Of a DNA stretch of 64,000 nucleotides, positions 16,633 through 24,136 are shown piece by piece. The notes beneath the pieces are model-generated. The model saw only the letters and a program-made list of their open reading frames with translations. It did not search any database and had not been told where the DNA came from. Where the stretch lies: positions 17,337 to 81,336 of the forward strand of contig JAHLLS010000025.1 of the NCBI GenBank assembly GCA_020444045.1, read 5' to 3'. Positions within the stretch are counted from its first letter, which is position 1. Every line of letters begins with the position of its first letter. The stretch is from Deltaproteobacteria bacterium. Lineage in GTDB: Bacteria; Desulfobacterota; Desulfobacteria; Desulfobacterales; UBA5852. The position numbers were made by a program, and so were the translations under genes.

Positions 16633-17775
16633 TTACATGAGACGCGATATGATCATCTTCTGCACTTCCGACGTACCGCCGCCGATGGGTGCCAAACGGG
16701 TGTCACGAAAGATGCGTTCCACGTCGAACTCGTGGGTATAGCCGTAGCCGCCGTGCAGGGTGACGGCATCGTTGGTCACCGGCAGGCTCCAGTCGCCGAT
16801 GAACAACTTGGCTACGGCCGCCTCCAAATGGTTGAGGGGACGCCCCTGGTCTTTGCACCAGGCGATGCGGTATACCAGCGCCCGGGCGGCCTCGCCAAAA
16901 ATGCGCATGTCCGCCAGTTTGTGCTTGATGGCCTGGTAATGCCCGATAGGCTTGCCGAACTGCACCCGCCCCTTGGCATAGTCGGCGCATTTCTTGACCA
17001 GATAAGTGGTGGACCCCACAAACGGCGCCAGCAAAGCGCTGCGGTCCCACTCCACTGTCTGCATGGCCATCAGGAAGCCCTCCCCTTCGTTACCCAACAG
17101 ATTGTCAGCCGGAATGACACAGTTATTCAAAACCAACTCCGAGGTCTTGGAGGTCCGCACCCCCATTTTGATCAACGGCGGGCCGGCACTGAACCCCGGG
17201 GTTCCCTTGTCGATAATAAAGGCCGAAATACCGGCATGCTGCTGGTCCGGGTCGGTTTTGGCGTAAACCACCGCCACATCGGCGATGGGACCGTTGGTGA
17301 TCCACATTTTGGTCCCGTTTAAAACATAGGTGTCCCCCTGGCGCGTTGCGGTGGTCGACATGGAAGCCACATCCGACCCGGCATCCGGCTCGGACAAGCC
17401 CATGCACCCGATCCACTCGCCGCTGGCGAGTTTGGGAATGTAGTGCTTTCGCTGGGCATCGGTGCCATGCCGGAAGATGGTGTCGGCACACAGAAAGGAG
17501 TGCGCGCCGTAGGCCAGGGTCAGCCCGCCGTCCACCCCCGCTTCTCCCAGGGCCTCCCCGGCCAATACCGTCGTGACGACATCCGCACCGCCCCCGCCCA
17601 GTTCCTCCGGAAAGTGCAGTCCCAGAATGCCGAAGTCCCCCATCTTGCGAAAGGACTCGAAATCAAACTCGCTCTTGAGATCATGCTCCTGAACACGAGG
17701 CACAATTTCCTTTTTGGCAAACCGGATCACTTCCTTCTTGAACATCACTTGTTCCCGGGAAAACGTAAAATCCAT
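16633..17775 (-). CDS. acyl-CoA dehydrogenase with Asp at the catalytic-base position
   Basis: A canonical 380-aa acyl-CoA dehydrogenase: LSEPDAGSDVASMSTTA (about 128-143), FIIDKGTPGFSAGPPLIKMG, and LHGGYGYTHEFDVERIFRD. The C-terminal catalytic site is Gly (APIGGGTSEVQ), and the alternative site read in register with GKP gives D244 (VEWDRSALL) instead of Glu. Asp bases are known in cyclohexenoyl-CoA-type dehydrogenases, so activity is plausible but chemistry may differ. First gene of the minus-strand catabolic run, just downstream of the predicted promoter and first palindromic operator. Confidence 0.87.
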   Translation of the reverse strand: MDFTFSREQVMFKKEVIRFAKKEIVPRVQEHDLKSEFDFESFRKMGDFGILGLHFPEELGGGGADVVTTVLAGEALGEAGVDGGLTLAYGAHSFLCADTIFRHGTDAQRKHYIPKLASGEWIGCMGLSEPDAGSDVASMSTTATRQGDTYVLNGTKMWITNGPIADVAVVYAKTDPDQQHAGISAFIIDKGTPGFSAGPPLIKMGVRTSKTSELVLNNCVIPADNLLGNEGEGFLMAMQTVEWDRSALLAPFVGSTTYLVKKCADYAKGRVQFGKPIGHYQAIKHKLADMRIFGEAARALVYRIAWCKDQGRPLNHLEAAVAKLFIGDWSLPVTNDAVTLHGGYGYTHEFDVERIFRDTRLAPIGGGTSEVQKMIISRLM

Positions 17776-17824
17776 GACGATTCCTCCGTCTGTTCAGATC
17801 TGTGCGCCACCGCAAATTCAAGTT

Positions 17825-17839
17825 TTGAATTTAATTCAA
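17825..17839. promoter_or_regulatory. 15-bp palindromic operator, copy 1
   Basis: TTGAATTTAATTCAA, a perfect 7+1+7 palindrome, placed immediately downstream of the predicted start of the leftward transcript, where bound protein would block transcription. Confidence 0.6.
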
Positions 17840-17855
17840 ATTTAAAACATGATTC

Positions 17856-17884
17856 TTGTAGATCTCCGCCGCACCACTTGTCAA
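17856..17884 (-). promoter_or_regulatory. leftward promoter of the acyl-CoA operon
   Basis: On the minus strand TTGACA (17884-17879) is followed after 17 bp by CTACAA (17861-17856). The -10 box is weak. Copy 1 of the palindrome lies just downstream. Confidence 0.4.
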
Positions 17885-17908
17885 CATTTTTCGAACTTAT
17901 TTTTTAAT

Positions 17909-17923
17909 TTGAATTAAATTCAA
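17909..17923. promoter_or_regulatory. 15-bp palindromic operator, copy 2
   Basis: TTGAATTAAATTCAA, the exact reverse complement of copy 1. Centre-to-centre distance is 84 bp, close to eight helical turns, so two bound dimers would lie on the same face. It sits upstream of both divergent promoters. Confidence 0.6.
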
Positions 17924-17952
17924 TTTACGAAAGATGGAACGCTATTTTTGCT

Positions 17953-17982
17953 TTGACAAGCGGAAAGTGTTTTGCCTATGGT
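17953..17982 (+). promoter_or_regulatory. rightward sigma-70-type promoter
   Basis: TTGACA (17953-17958), an 18-bp spacer and TATGGT (17977-17982). It would drive the plus-strand dehydrogenase and thiolase. Copy 2 of the palindrome lies 29 bp upstream of the -35 box. Confidence 0.42.
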
Positions 17983-18582
17983 AATTTTGATCGCTCAACA
18001 TCGCCTGCGACGACACTACCCTGCACCGGAAAGCACACGTAACATCATTTTGTCTCGCCCTCTCCCATACCGTGCGCCTGAAGTCCACGCGCGATCATTG
18101 CCCGCTGCCATTTCAGTTTCGGCAGGCGTCTCCCGGAAGCGCGTGCATCTTTTCCGATGGGGATCCTACTTCCACAAGGCTTTCACCGGGACGAAAAAAA
18201 CGACTTCCCGAGAGCGCCTGCCGAATCCGTCTTCGCAATGCCGGAACGTCCCATTCCGGTCCCGGGCGCGTGCTAAAACAAGCTGCACAACCGACATCGA
18301 CACCATCCGCACCGTTGACATGCCCCCGTTCGTCTTGATAAACCGCCGATATCTTTTTTTAAGATGGTCGCCCGAACCGTTCGGACCGTGCCCGCCCTCT
18401 AGGCCAAAACCAGTCCCCCGCCATTATCCGGGAATCGATAGGGGATGGAAGGCGCCTCTCCGCACGCCACGCGCGTCTAACCGCATAACGAATCGAAGCA
18501 AACCCGCACGCCGTCATGACAACGGCCCTGCCACTGTTGCGCGGCGCCACCTCTCGCACCTTGTGGAAGAAGGAGTACGACC

Positions 18583-20433
18583 ATGGCCCAACTGATCGCG
18601 GACCGTCGGGACATCGATTTCGTCCTGTATGAACAACTGCAGATCGAACAGCTTTTTGAAAAAGAGCGCTACCAGGACCTCAATCGCAAGATGGCGGACA
18701 TGGTGGTGACGGAGGCCCGGCGTTTCGGCCTCAAGGAAATCCTCCCCACTTACGCGGAAGGCGACCGCGCCGGGGTGATCTTCGAGAACGGCCAGGTCAA
18801 AGTGCCGGCCTGCTTTTACGGCCCCTACAAGCACTATGTGGACGGGGAATGGATCGCCATGGAGGAAGCCCCCGAAGTCGGGGGGCAGGGCCTGCCCCAG
18901 ATCATCGCCCAGGCCGCCCGCGAATATATCGTAGGCGCCAATTTCGCCTTCGCCGCCTTCGGCATCCTGAGCCACGGCACCGGCAAGATGATCGAGATCT
19001 TCGGGACCGACCAGCAAAAAATGCTGTTCCTGAAAAAAGTCTATTCCGGTGAATGGGCCGGCACCATGCTGTTGACCGAGCCGGACGCCGGATCCGATGT
19101 GGGCGCCCTCACCACCACCGCCCGCAAGAACGACGACGGCACCTATACGCTTACGGGCAACAAAATCTTCATTACCTGCGGCGACCATGATGTAACGGAA
19201 AACATCATTCACCCTGTGCTGGCCCGCGTGGAAGGCGCCCCGGCCGGCACCCGGGGTATTTCCATTTTCCTGGTCCCCAAACGCTGGGTGAACGAGGACG
19301 GATCGTTGGGAGACGCCAACGACATCTTGTGCACCGGCATCGAAGAGAAAATGGGGATTCACGGCAGCCCGACCTGCAGTATGGCGCTGGGGTCGCGCGG
19401 AACATGCCGGGGGATGCTCCTGGGAGAAGAAAACCGGGGCATGGCCATCATGTTCCACATGATGAACGAAGCCCGCCTGGGGGTCGGTCAGCAGGGCTAC
19501 CTGCACGGGTCTTCGGCTTACCTGCATGCCGCCGCGTATGCCAAACAGCGCATCCAGGGGCGCGATCTCGCCGATGCCCGCAACCCTCAGGCCGCCGGTG
19601 TCCCGATCATCCGCCATCCCGACATTCGCCGCCAGTTGATGCGCATGAAAGCCCTGGTGGACGGCATGCGCAGTTTTACGTTCTATATCGCCTACCTGTT
19701 CGATCTGGAAGCTACGGCTGACGATCCGGCCCAAAAAGAACGCTACAAAGGTCTCATCGACTTCCTGACCCCTGTCGTCAAAGCCTACTGCTCCGATCGC
19801 GGGATGGAAATCTGTGACATGGCCATGAATGTCTTCGGCGGCTACGGCTATACCCGTGAATACCCGGTGGAGCAGCTCATGCGGGACTGCAAGATCGCCA
19901 CCATTTACGAAGGGACCAATGGCATCCAGGCCATGGACCTGCTGGGCCGCAAACTCGGCCTGAAAAAGGGTGAAGTCTTCATGCAATTCCTGCAGGAAGT
20001 GCGCCGGACCGTGCAAATCGCCGAAACCCTTCCGGGGCTGCAGACCCTCTGCGGGCGGCTGGACCAGACCCTCAACCGCTATGGCGAGACCGCCATTTTT
20101 CTGGGCAAAAAAACCATGAGCCCGGATGTTAAAATGGCCTTTGCCCATGCGCATCCCTTCCTGGACGTCACCGGCGACATCGTGATGGCCTGGATGCTCC
20201 TCTGGCGGGCTGCCACCGCCCAACCCCGCCTGGCGGCTCTGCTCGATAAATCAGACGATCCGGCCGCCCGCATCGCGGAAAACAAGGACGCGGCCTTTTA
20301 CGATGGCCAGATCAAAGCCGCCACTTACTTTATCAGCAGTCAACTGCCGGTTACCGTGGGCAAAATCAATGCCATCCTGGAGGGCGACGCCAGCGCTATC
20401 CTGGAGGCCGCCGAAAGATCTTTCGGTGGCTAA
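18583..20433 (+). CDS. large acyl-CoA dehydrogenase (about 600 aa class)
   Basis: A 616-aa acyl-CoA dehydrogenase with an N-terminal extension and an extra C-terminal helical domain, the size class that includes methylmercaptopropionyl-CoA dehydrogenase (DmdC) and many long-chain fatty-acid enzymes in Desulfobacterota. Signatures: LTEPDAGSDVGALTTTA (about 166-182), FGGYGYTREYPVEQLMRDCKI, and the canonical C-terminal base E443 in IYEGTNGIQAMDLLGRKL. It therefore uses the standard Glu site, unlike the three minus-strand paralogues. GAAGGAG precedes the ATG. It is followed after 95 bp by a thiolase, suggesting a beta-oxidation pair under the same divergent control region. Confidence 0.9.
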   Translation: MAQLIADRRDIDFVLYEQLQIEQLFEKERYQDLNRKMADMVVTEARRFGLKEILPTYAEGDRAGVIFENGQVKVPACFYGPYKHYVDGEWIAMEEAPEVGGQGLPQIIAQAAREYIVGANFAFAAFGILSHGTGKMIEIFGTDQQKMLFLKKVYSGEWAGTMLLTEPDAGSDVGALTTTARKNDDGTYTLTGNKIFITCGDHDVTENIIHPVLARVEGAPAGTRGISIFLVPKRWVNEDGSLGDANDILCTGIEEKMGIHGSPTCSMALGSRGTCRGMLLGEENRGMAIMFHMMNEARLGVGQQGYLHGSSAYLHAAAYAKQRIQGRDLADARNPQAAGVPIIRHPDIRRQLMRMKALVDGMRSFTFYIAYLFDLEATADDPAQKERYKGLIDFLTPVVKAYCSDRGMEICDMAMNVFGGYGYTREYPVEQLMRDCKIATIYEGTNGIQAMDLLGRKLGLKKGEVFMQFLQEVRRTVQIAETLPGLQTLCGRLDQTLNRYGETAIFLGKKTMSPDVKMAFAHAHPFLDVTGDIVMAWMLLWRAATAQPRLAALLDKSDDPAARIAENKDAAFYDGQIKAATYFISSQLPVTVGKINAILEGDASAILEAAERSFGG

Positions 20434-20466
20434 ACGCTATCCCGTTTGGCAACACCGATAATGTAC

Positions 20467-20501
20467 GGCCGGCCTTGGTTGCCAGGTGCCGGCCTTTTAT
20501 T
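20467..20501 (+). terminator. Rho-independent terminator or attenuator
   Basis: GGCCGGC (20467-20473) and GCCGGCC (20488-20494) form a 7-bp GC stem with a 14-nt loop, followed by TTTTATT. It lies between the large dehydrogenase and the thiolase, so it may reduce thiolase expression rather than end the operon. Confidence 0.55.
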
Positions 20502-20528
20502 GCCCTGACGCTATAAAAGGAGAATAGA

Positions 20529-21779
20529 ATGAAGGACGTTGTCATCGTATCGGCCTGCCGCACCGCCATCGGCACCTTTGGCGGAACCTTGCGGGACGTC
20601 AACGGCGCCACCATTGCGGCCGCCACCATGAAAGAAGCGGTTCGCCGCGCCGGTATCGATCCCGCGCTCATCAGTGACGTGCGCTACGGCTGCTGCCTCG
20701 AACCGACCGATGCCCTGAATGTCACCCGCACCGCGGCCCTGCTGGCCGGCATTCCGGACAGTGTGCCGGCCGTGACCATTAACCGGGTCTGCATCTCCGG
20801 CATGGAGGCCGCCCTCTCCGGGATGGCCATGATCCAGGCCGGCCTGGCGGAGATCGTATTGGCCGGCGGCGTCGAACACATGTCGGGCGCACCCTATACC
20901 GTGGAGAACGCACGCTGGGGCTGCCGGCTTCAGGACCAGGTATTCGTGGACCGCATGATCCGGGCCCTGCACTGCGGATCCCATATTATTCCCCATCCGG
21001 AAGACGGACCAGTGGACGCCGAAAAACCGCCCCTTAGCTATTTCAAAGGCAAACCCTATATCATGGGGCATACGGCCGAATTTATCGCCCAGCACCACGA
21101 CATCAGTCGGGAAGCCATGGACGAAATCGCCTTGCGCAGCCACAACAATGCCGAACGGGCCACCCGGAACGGTGATTTCAAGGCTGAAATCGTGGCCCTG
21201 GAAGTGCCGCGCCGCAAAAAAGACCCCCTCGTCTTCGATCGCGACGAACACTTCCGGCCAGGCATGACCATGGACGACCTCCGCAAACTGCCGCCGGCCT
21301 TCGTTCCCAAAACCGGCAAGGTCACGGCCGGAAATTCCAGCGGCCTCAGCGACGGATCAGCGGCCATGATGATCATGAGTGCCGACAAAGCCCGGGACCT
21401 GGGCCTGACGCCCCTGGCGCGCATCAAAGCCGTCGGGATGGGCGCCTGCCACCCGTCGGTGATGGGCCTGTCACCGGTGCCCGCCGTACGCAATCTGCTC
21501 CAACGCTCGGGAATGACACTGGACGACTTCGAACTGATCGAGGTCAACGAAGCGTTTGCCGCCCAGTACCTCGGATGTGAAATCGAACTCGGCCTGAACC
21601 GCGACGTCACCAATGTCAACGGCTCCGGCATCGGTCTGGGACATCCGGTCGGTGCCACCGGGGCCCGCATCATGGTCACGCTGCTGCATGCGCTGAAGCA
21701 GCAGAAAAAAACAGTGGGCATGGCCACGCTCTGTGGCGGTGGGGGGGTGTCAATGGCGTGTGTTCTGGAAATGCTATAG
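20529..21779 (+). CDS. thiolase (acetyl-CoA C-acyltransferase)
   Basis: A 416-aa thiolase of the degradative/biosynthetic type, cleaving 3-ketoacyl-CoA or joining acetyl-CoA units in the cytosol. The nucleophilic Cys is in NRVCISGMEAALSG (about residue 87), slightly unlike the common CGSG form. The catalytic His and second Cys are in NVNGSGIGLGHPVGATGARI and ATLCGGGGVSMACV. VNEAFAAQYLG is present as well. AAAAGGAG gives a good ribosome site. Together with the upstream dehydrogenase it would supply two of the beta-oxidation steps. Confidence 0.92.
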   Translation: MKDVVIVSACRTAIGTFGGTLRDVNGATIAAATMKEAVRRAGIDPALISDVRYGCCLEPTDALNVTRTAALLAGIPDSVPAVTINRVCISGMEAALSGMAMIQAGLAEIVLAGGVEHMSGAPYTVENARWGCRLQDQVFVDRMIRALHCGSHIIPHPEDGPVDAEKPPLSYFKGKPYIMGHTAEFIAQHHDISREAMDEIALRSHNNAERATRNGDFKAEIVALEVPRRKKDPLVFDRDEHFRPGMTMDDLRKLPPAFVPKTGKVTAGNSSGLSDGSAAMMIMSADKARDLGLTPLARIKAVGMGACHPSVMGLSPVPAVRNLLQRSGMTLDDFELIEVNEAFAAQYLGCEIELGLNRDVTNVNGSGIGLGHPVGATGARIMVTLLHALKQQKKTVGMATLCGGGGVSMACVLEML

Positions 21780-21850
21780 AAGCGATTTCAAAAAAACCTT
21801 TTAATTGAGAAAACTGGCTGTCCAAATCGACTATAAGCAGGAAAGCATCC

Positions 21851-22996
21851 ATGGAATTTCCGAATATCTGGGCTGAAATCGACCTGGATGCCATTGGCCA
21901 TAATGTTCGGGAGTTGCGGCGCATCACCCGGTCCGCGGCGCGCATGATGGCCGTGGTCAAGGCCGATGGCTACGGTCACGGGGCCGCTCCGGTGGCCCGC
22001 ACCGCCCTGGCGGCCGGGGCCGACATGCTGGCCGTGGCCCGCATTGACGAGGGAATTACGCTGCGCCAGGCTGGCTTGAAAGCCCCCATACTGGTTTTCG
22101 GTCCCACCCTGCCGGCCTTTGCCGAAAGCCTGGTGGCGCATGAATTGATTCAGAGTGTCACCGGGCTGGACGCCGCCCGCCAATTGGACGCGGTCGCCCG
22201 CCGCTGCGGCCGGACGATTCCCATTCACCTCAAGGTGGATTCCGGGATGGGCCGCCTGGGGCTGCGTCCCAATGTTGAACAGCAGGCCGAGCTGATGTCG
22301 GCGGTCGCCGAGGTCGACGCCATCGCCAGGTTGGACGGGTTGCGCCTGGAGGGGATTTACACCCATTTCGCCGCAGCGGATGAACGCGACAAAGACTATG
22401 CCCAGCAGCAATTCGACGTTTTCGAACGCTTCCTGCAAGCCCTGCAGGCCGCCGGCATCGATTGCGGACTGCGTCACGCCGCCAACAGTGCCGCCATCAT
22501 CGATCTGCCCCAGACCCACCTGGATGCGGTACGGCCCGGGATTGCGCTATATGGCCTCTACCCGTCACCGGACGTGAATCACGAACGCATCCACCTCAAA
22601 CCGGCCCTGTCCCTGAAATCGCGTTTGCTGCAGGTCAAGGCTGTTCCGGCCGGCTGCTGCGTCAGCTACGGCATGACGTGGAAAGCCCCGCAGTCAACCG
22701 TTATCGGAACCGTGGCGGCCGGCTATGCCGACGGCATCCAGCGAAGCCTATCCAATCGCGGCGCCATGCTGGTGGGGGGTCGGCGGGCCCCCATTGTGGG
22801 TCGGGTCTGCATGGATTTGATCATGCTGGATCTGGGGGCGGGTTCCCCGGCGGCTGCCGGGGACGAAGTGGTGATTATCGGCCGTCAGGGCCGGGCGGTC
22901 GTCACGGCTGATGAAATCGCGGACCTGCTGGGCACCATCAATTATGAAGTGGTGTTTACCAATGCCACCCGCGTGCCCCGCCGGTATCTGCCGTAA
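21851..22996 (+). CDS. alr: alanine racemase
   Basis: Fold-type III PLP enzyme of 381 aa interconverting L- and D-alanine for peptidoglycan. The PLP lysine is in AVVKADGYGHGA (about residue 37), the C-terminal catalytic Tyr in VSYGMTW (about 275), and the substrate-site region in VGRVCMDLIMLDLG. Length is normal. The ATG follows GCAGGAAAGCATCC. It is followed after 13 bp by the CxxCxxCC protein gene, which may depend on the same transcript. Nothing links its reaction to the downstream pair. Confidence 0.94.
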   Translation: MEFPNIWAEIDLDAIGHNVRELRRITRSAARMMAVVKADGYGHGAAPVARTALAAGADMLAVARIDEGITLRQAGLKAPILVFGPTLPAFAESLVAHELIQSVTGLDAARQLDAVARRCGRTIPIHLKVDSGMGRLGLRPNVEQQAELMSAVAEVDAIARLDGLRLEGIYTHFAAADERDKDYAQQQFDVFERFLQALQAAGIDCGLRHAANSAAIIDLPQTHLDAVRPGIALYGLYPSPDVNHERIHLKPALSLKSRLLQVKAVPAGCCVSYGMTWKAPQSTVIGTVAAGYADGIQRSLSNRGAMLVGGRRAPIVGRVCMDLIMLDLGAGSPAAAGDEVVIIGRQGRAVVTADEIADLLGTINYEVVFTNATRVPRRYLP

Positions 22997-23009
22997 TGGT
23001 CTGCTGAAT

Positions 23010-23726
23010 ATGCAACAACGCAGCGTCAATCTTGATCGGAAAACGCCGTTTTCATTTTCATGCCGGTGCTGTCTTGCCTGTTGCCGTAACAAGAAAATCC
23101 AGGTCAATCCATACGAAATTACCCGCCTGGCCCGCAATCGGGGGTTGTCTACATCTGATTTTATAAATCGCTATACGACCGAAGAAGGAACATATCTGAC
23201 CTGGGATGCGGAGGGTCGGTGCATATTTCTCGATTCCCAGGGTTGCGCGGTCCATAGGGATCGCCCCCTGGTCTGTCGCCTCTATCCCCTTGGGAGACAT
23301 GTTACGCATGCCTTGCAGGAATCTTATTCCGAATTTGAACCGGATCCGGAATGCCAGGGCGTTTATGGAACGGACGGCCAGATCGGCGATTATCTTGAAT
23401 CACAAAACGCCTATCCGTTTATGGAAGCTGCGGATAAATACTTGCAACTTTTTTGGAAATTATGCAATATATTACAAAATAGCGCGGCGGATCCGATAAA
23501 TGATAATTTAGCCACGACTGCCCATACAGGGCCGTATTTTTCAGTAGCTGCGCCTTACGATATCCTGAAGGACGTCGACGGGACGGTGGCAGATTTTTGC
23601 AAGAAAGAAAAAGTTGCCCTTCCCAAAGATATCGAAGATCAAATTTCTATCCACATCCGGGCGATCGAAGTCTGGGCATGCCATTCCAGGAAAGGGGGAC
23701 AAGATGAAGAAAACGTCAACGGCTAA
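23010..23726 (+). CDS. YkgJ/FliB-type CxxCxxCC cysteine-cluster protein
   Basis: A 238-aa protein with the PF03692-type metal-binding core. C18, C21, C24 and C25 form CxxCxxCC (with an extra C20), and the second half has C71, C79 and C89 in RCIFLDSQGCAVHRDRPLVCRLYP. The family is thought to chelate zinc or an iron-sulfur cluster; one branch, FliB, methylates lysines of flagellin. The C-terminal 100 residues are not recognised. Its last 23 bp overlap the start of a small repeat-protein gene, so the two are probably translated together. Lysine modification of that partner is an attractive but unproven idea. The ATG at 23010 has a weak ribosome site, and coupling to alr is likely. Confidence 0.82.
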   Translation: MQQRSVNLDRKTPFSFSCRCCLACCRNKKIQVNPYEITRLARNRGLSTSDFINRYTTEEGTYLTWDAEGRCIFLDSQGCAVHRDRPLVCRLYPLGRHVTHALQESYSEFEPDPECQGVYGTDGQIGDYLESQNAYPFMEAADKYLQLFWKLCNILQNSAADPINDNLATTAHTGPYFSVAAPYDILKDVDGTVADFCKKEKVALPKDIEDQISIHIRAIEVWACHSRKGGQDEENVNG

Positions 23727-24054
23727 AGATCACAACGACCGTAAAACGCTGGAAATACGTTCCCTTAAAAAAACAATCGGAATCGCGACGATGGTTGCAT
23801 CACTTGGCGCTTCCCTCGGCGTCAATGTAGGCGATCTTTTCGCCGGTGAAAAATCGATCATCAACAGCAGTCCTGCAGTAACCAGTGATGTCGTGTCGGA
23901 CCAGTATAAAATCCCTGATGCAAACCAGCACAAAGTGGCCAATCAGCTCAAAAACATCCCGGCGAACCAGCACAAAGTGGCCAATCAACACAAGAACATC
24001 CCGGCAAACCAGCACAAGCTGCAGAACCAGCAGAAGACTCCTCTTGGGAACTGA
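23704..24054 (+). CDS. small protein with three 14-residue NQHK repeats
   Basis: 116 aa, not recognised. A basic N-terminus (residues 1-24) precedes a moderately hydrophobic stretch IGIATMVASLGASLGVNVGDLFAG (25-48) that may be a signal or leader segment with a cut near LFA-GE. Residues 73-114 are three tandem units: ANQHKVANQLKNIP, ANQHKVANQHKNIP and ANQHKLQNQQKTPL. There is no Cys. AGGAAAGGGGG gives a strong ribosome site; the start lies inside the end of the cysteine-cluster gene. Layout (leader, spacer, Lys/His/Asn/Gln-rich repeats, adjacent metal-cluster protein) is like a precursor of a modified peptide, but a cell-surface or periplasmic metal-binding protein is equally possible. Confidence 0.7.
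   Translation: MKKTSTAKDHNDRKTLEIRSLKKTIGIATMVASLGASLGVNVGDLFAGEKSIINSSPAVTSDVVSDQYKIPDANQHKVANQLKNIPANQHKVANQHKNIPANQHKLQNQQKTPLGN
23920..24045 (+). repeat. three 42-bp tandem repeats in the small repeat protein gene
   Basis: Units at 23920-23961, 23962-24003 and 24004-24045 each encode 14 residues. The first two differ at few positions, mostly silent; the third is more diverged in its second half. Confidence 0.9.
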
Positions 24055-24136
24055 AACACAATCCTTTTTTTGGGAGGGGTAATTGAACCTGTCTTGGTAT
24101 GGTGATACCGCAACCGCCATGCCGGTTATCGTCAAA

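Larger units (their letters stand above)
17776..18582. other. 0.8 kb divergent regulatory region without genes
   Basis: Between the two divergent acyl-CoA dehydrogenase genes. The left third (17776-17990) is AT-rich and holds two palindromic operators and promoter candidates in both directions. From about 17990 to 18580 no gene is supported; the one long plus-strand open frame there has a composition rich in Arg, Pro and Ser with no family resemblance. The rightward transcript would have an unusually long leader of about 590 nt. Confidence 0.55.

Noticed and set aside
15727..17322. 531-codon open frame antisense to two acyl-CoA dehydrogenases
   Set aside because: Crosses two real genes on the opposite strand; composition is typical of antisense translation.
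17972..18595. 207-codon plus-strand open frame in the divergent acyl-CoA region
   Set aside because: Its translation is rich in Arg, Pro and Ser with no domain, its 3' end runs into the dehydrogenase start in another frame, and it has no ribosome site; high-GC DNA often yields such frames.
18514..20223. 569-codon open frame antisense to the large acyl-CoA dehydrogenase
   Set aside because: It mirrors a gene with clear catalytic motifs; the antisense translation (many His, Gly, Val) resembles no family and is a by-product of GC-rich codons.
24055..24136. Bidirectional terminator between the repeat-peptide and ABC transporter genes
   Set aside because: GGTAT and ATACC form only a 5-bp stem and no adjacent T-tract follows in either direction; support is too thin.
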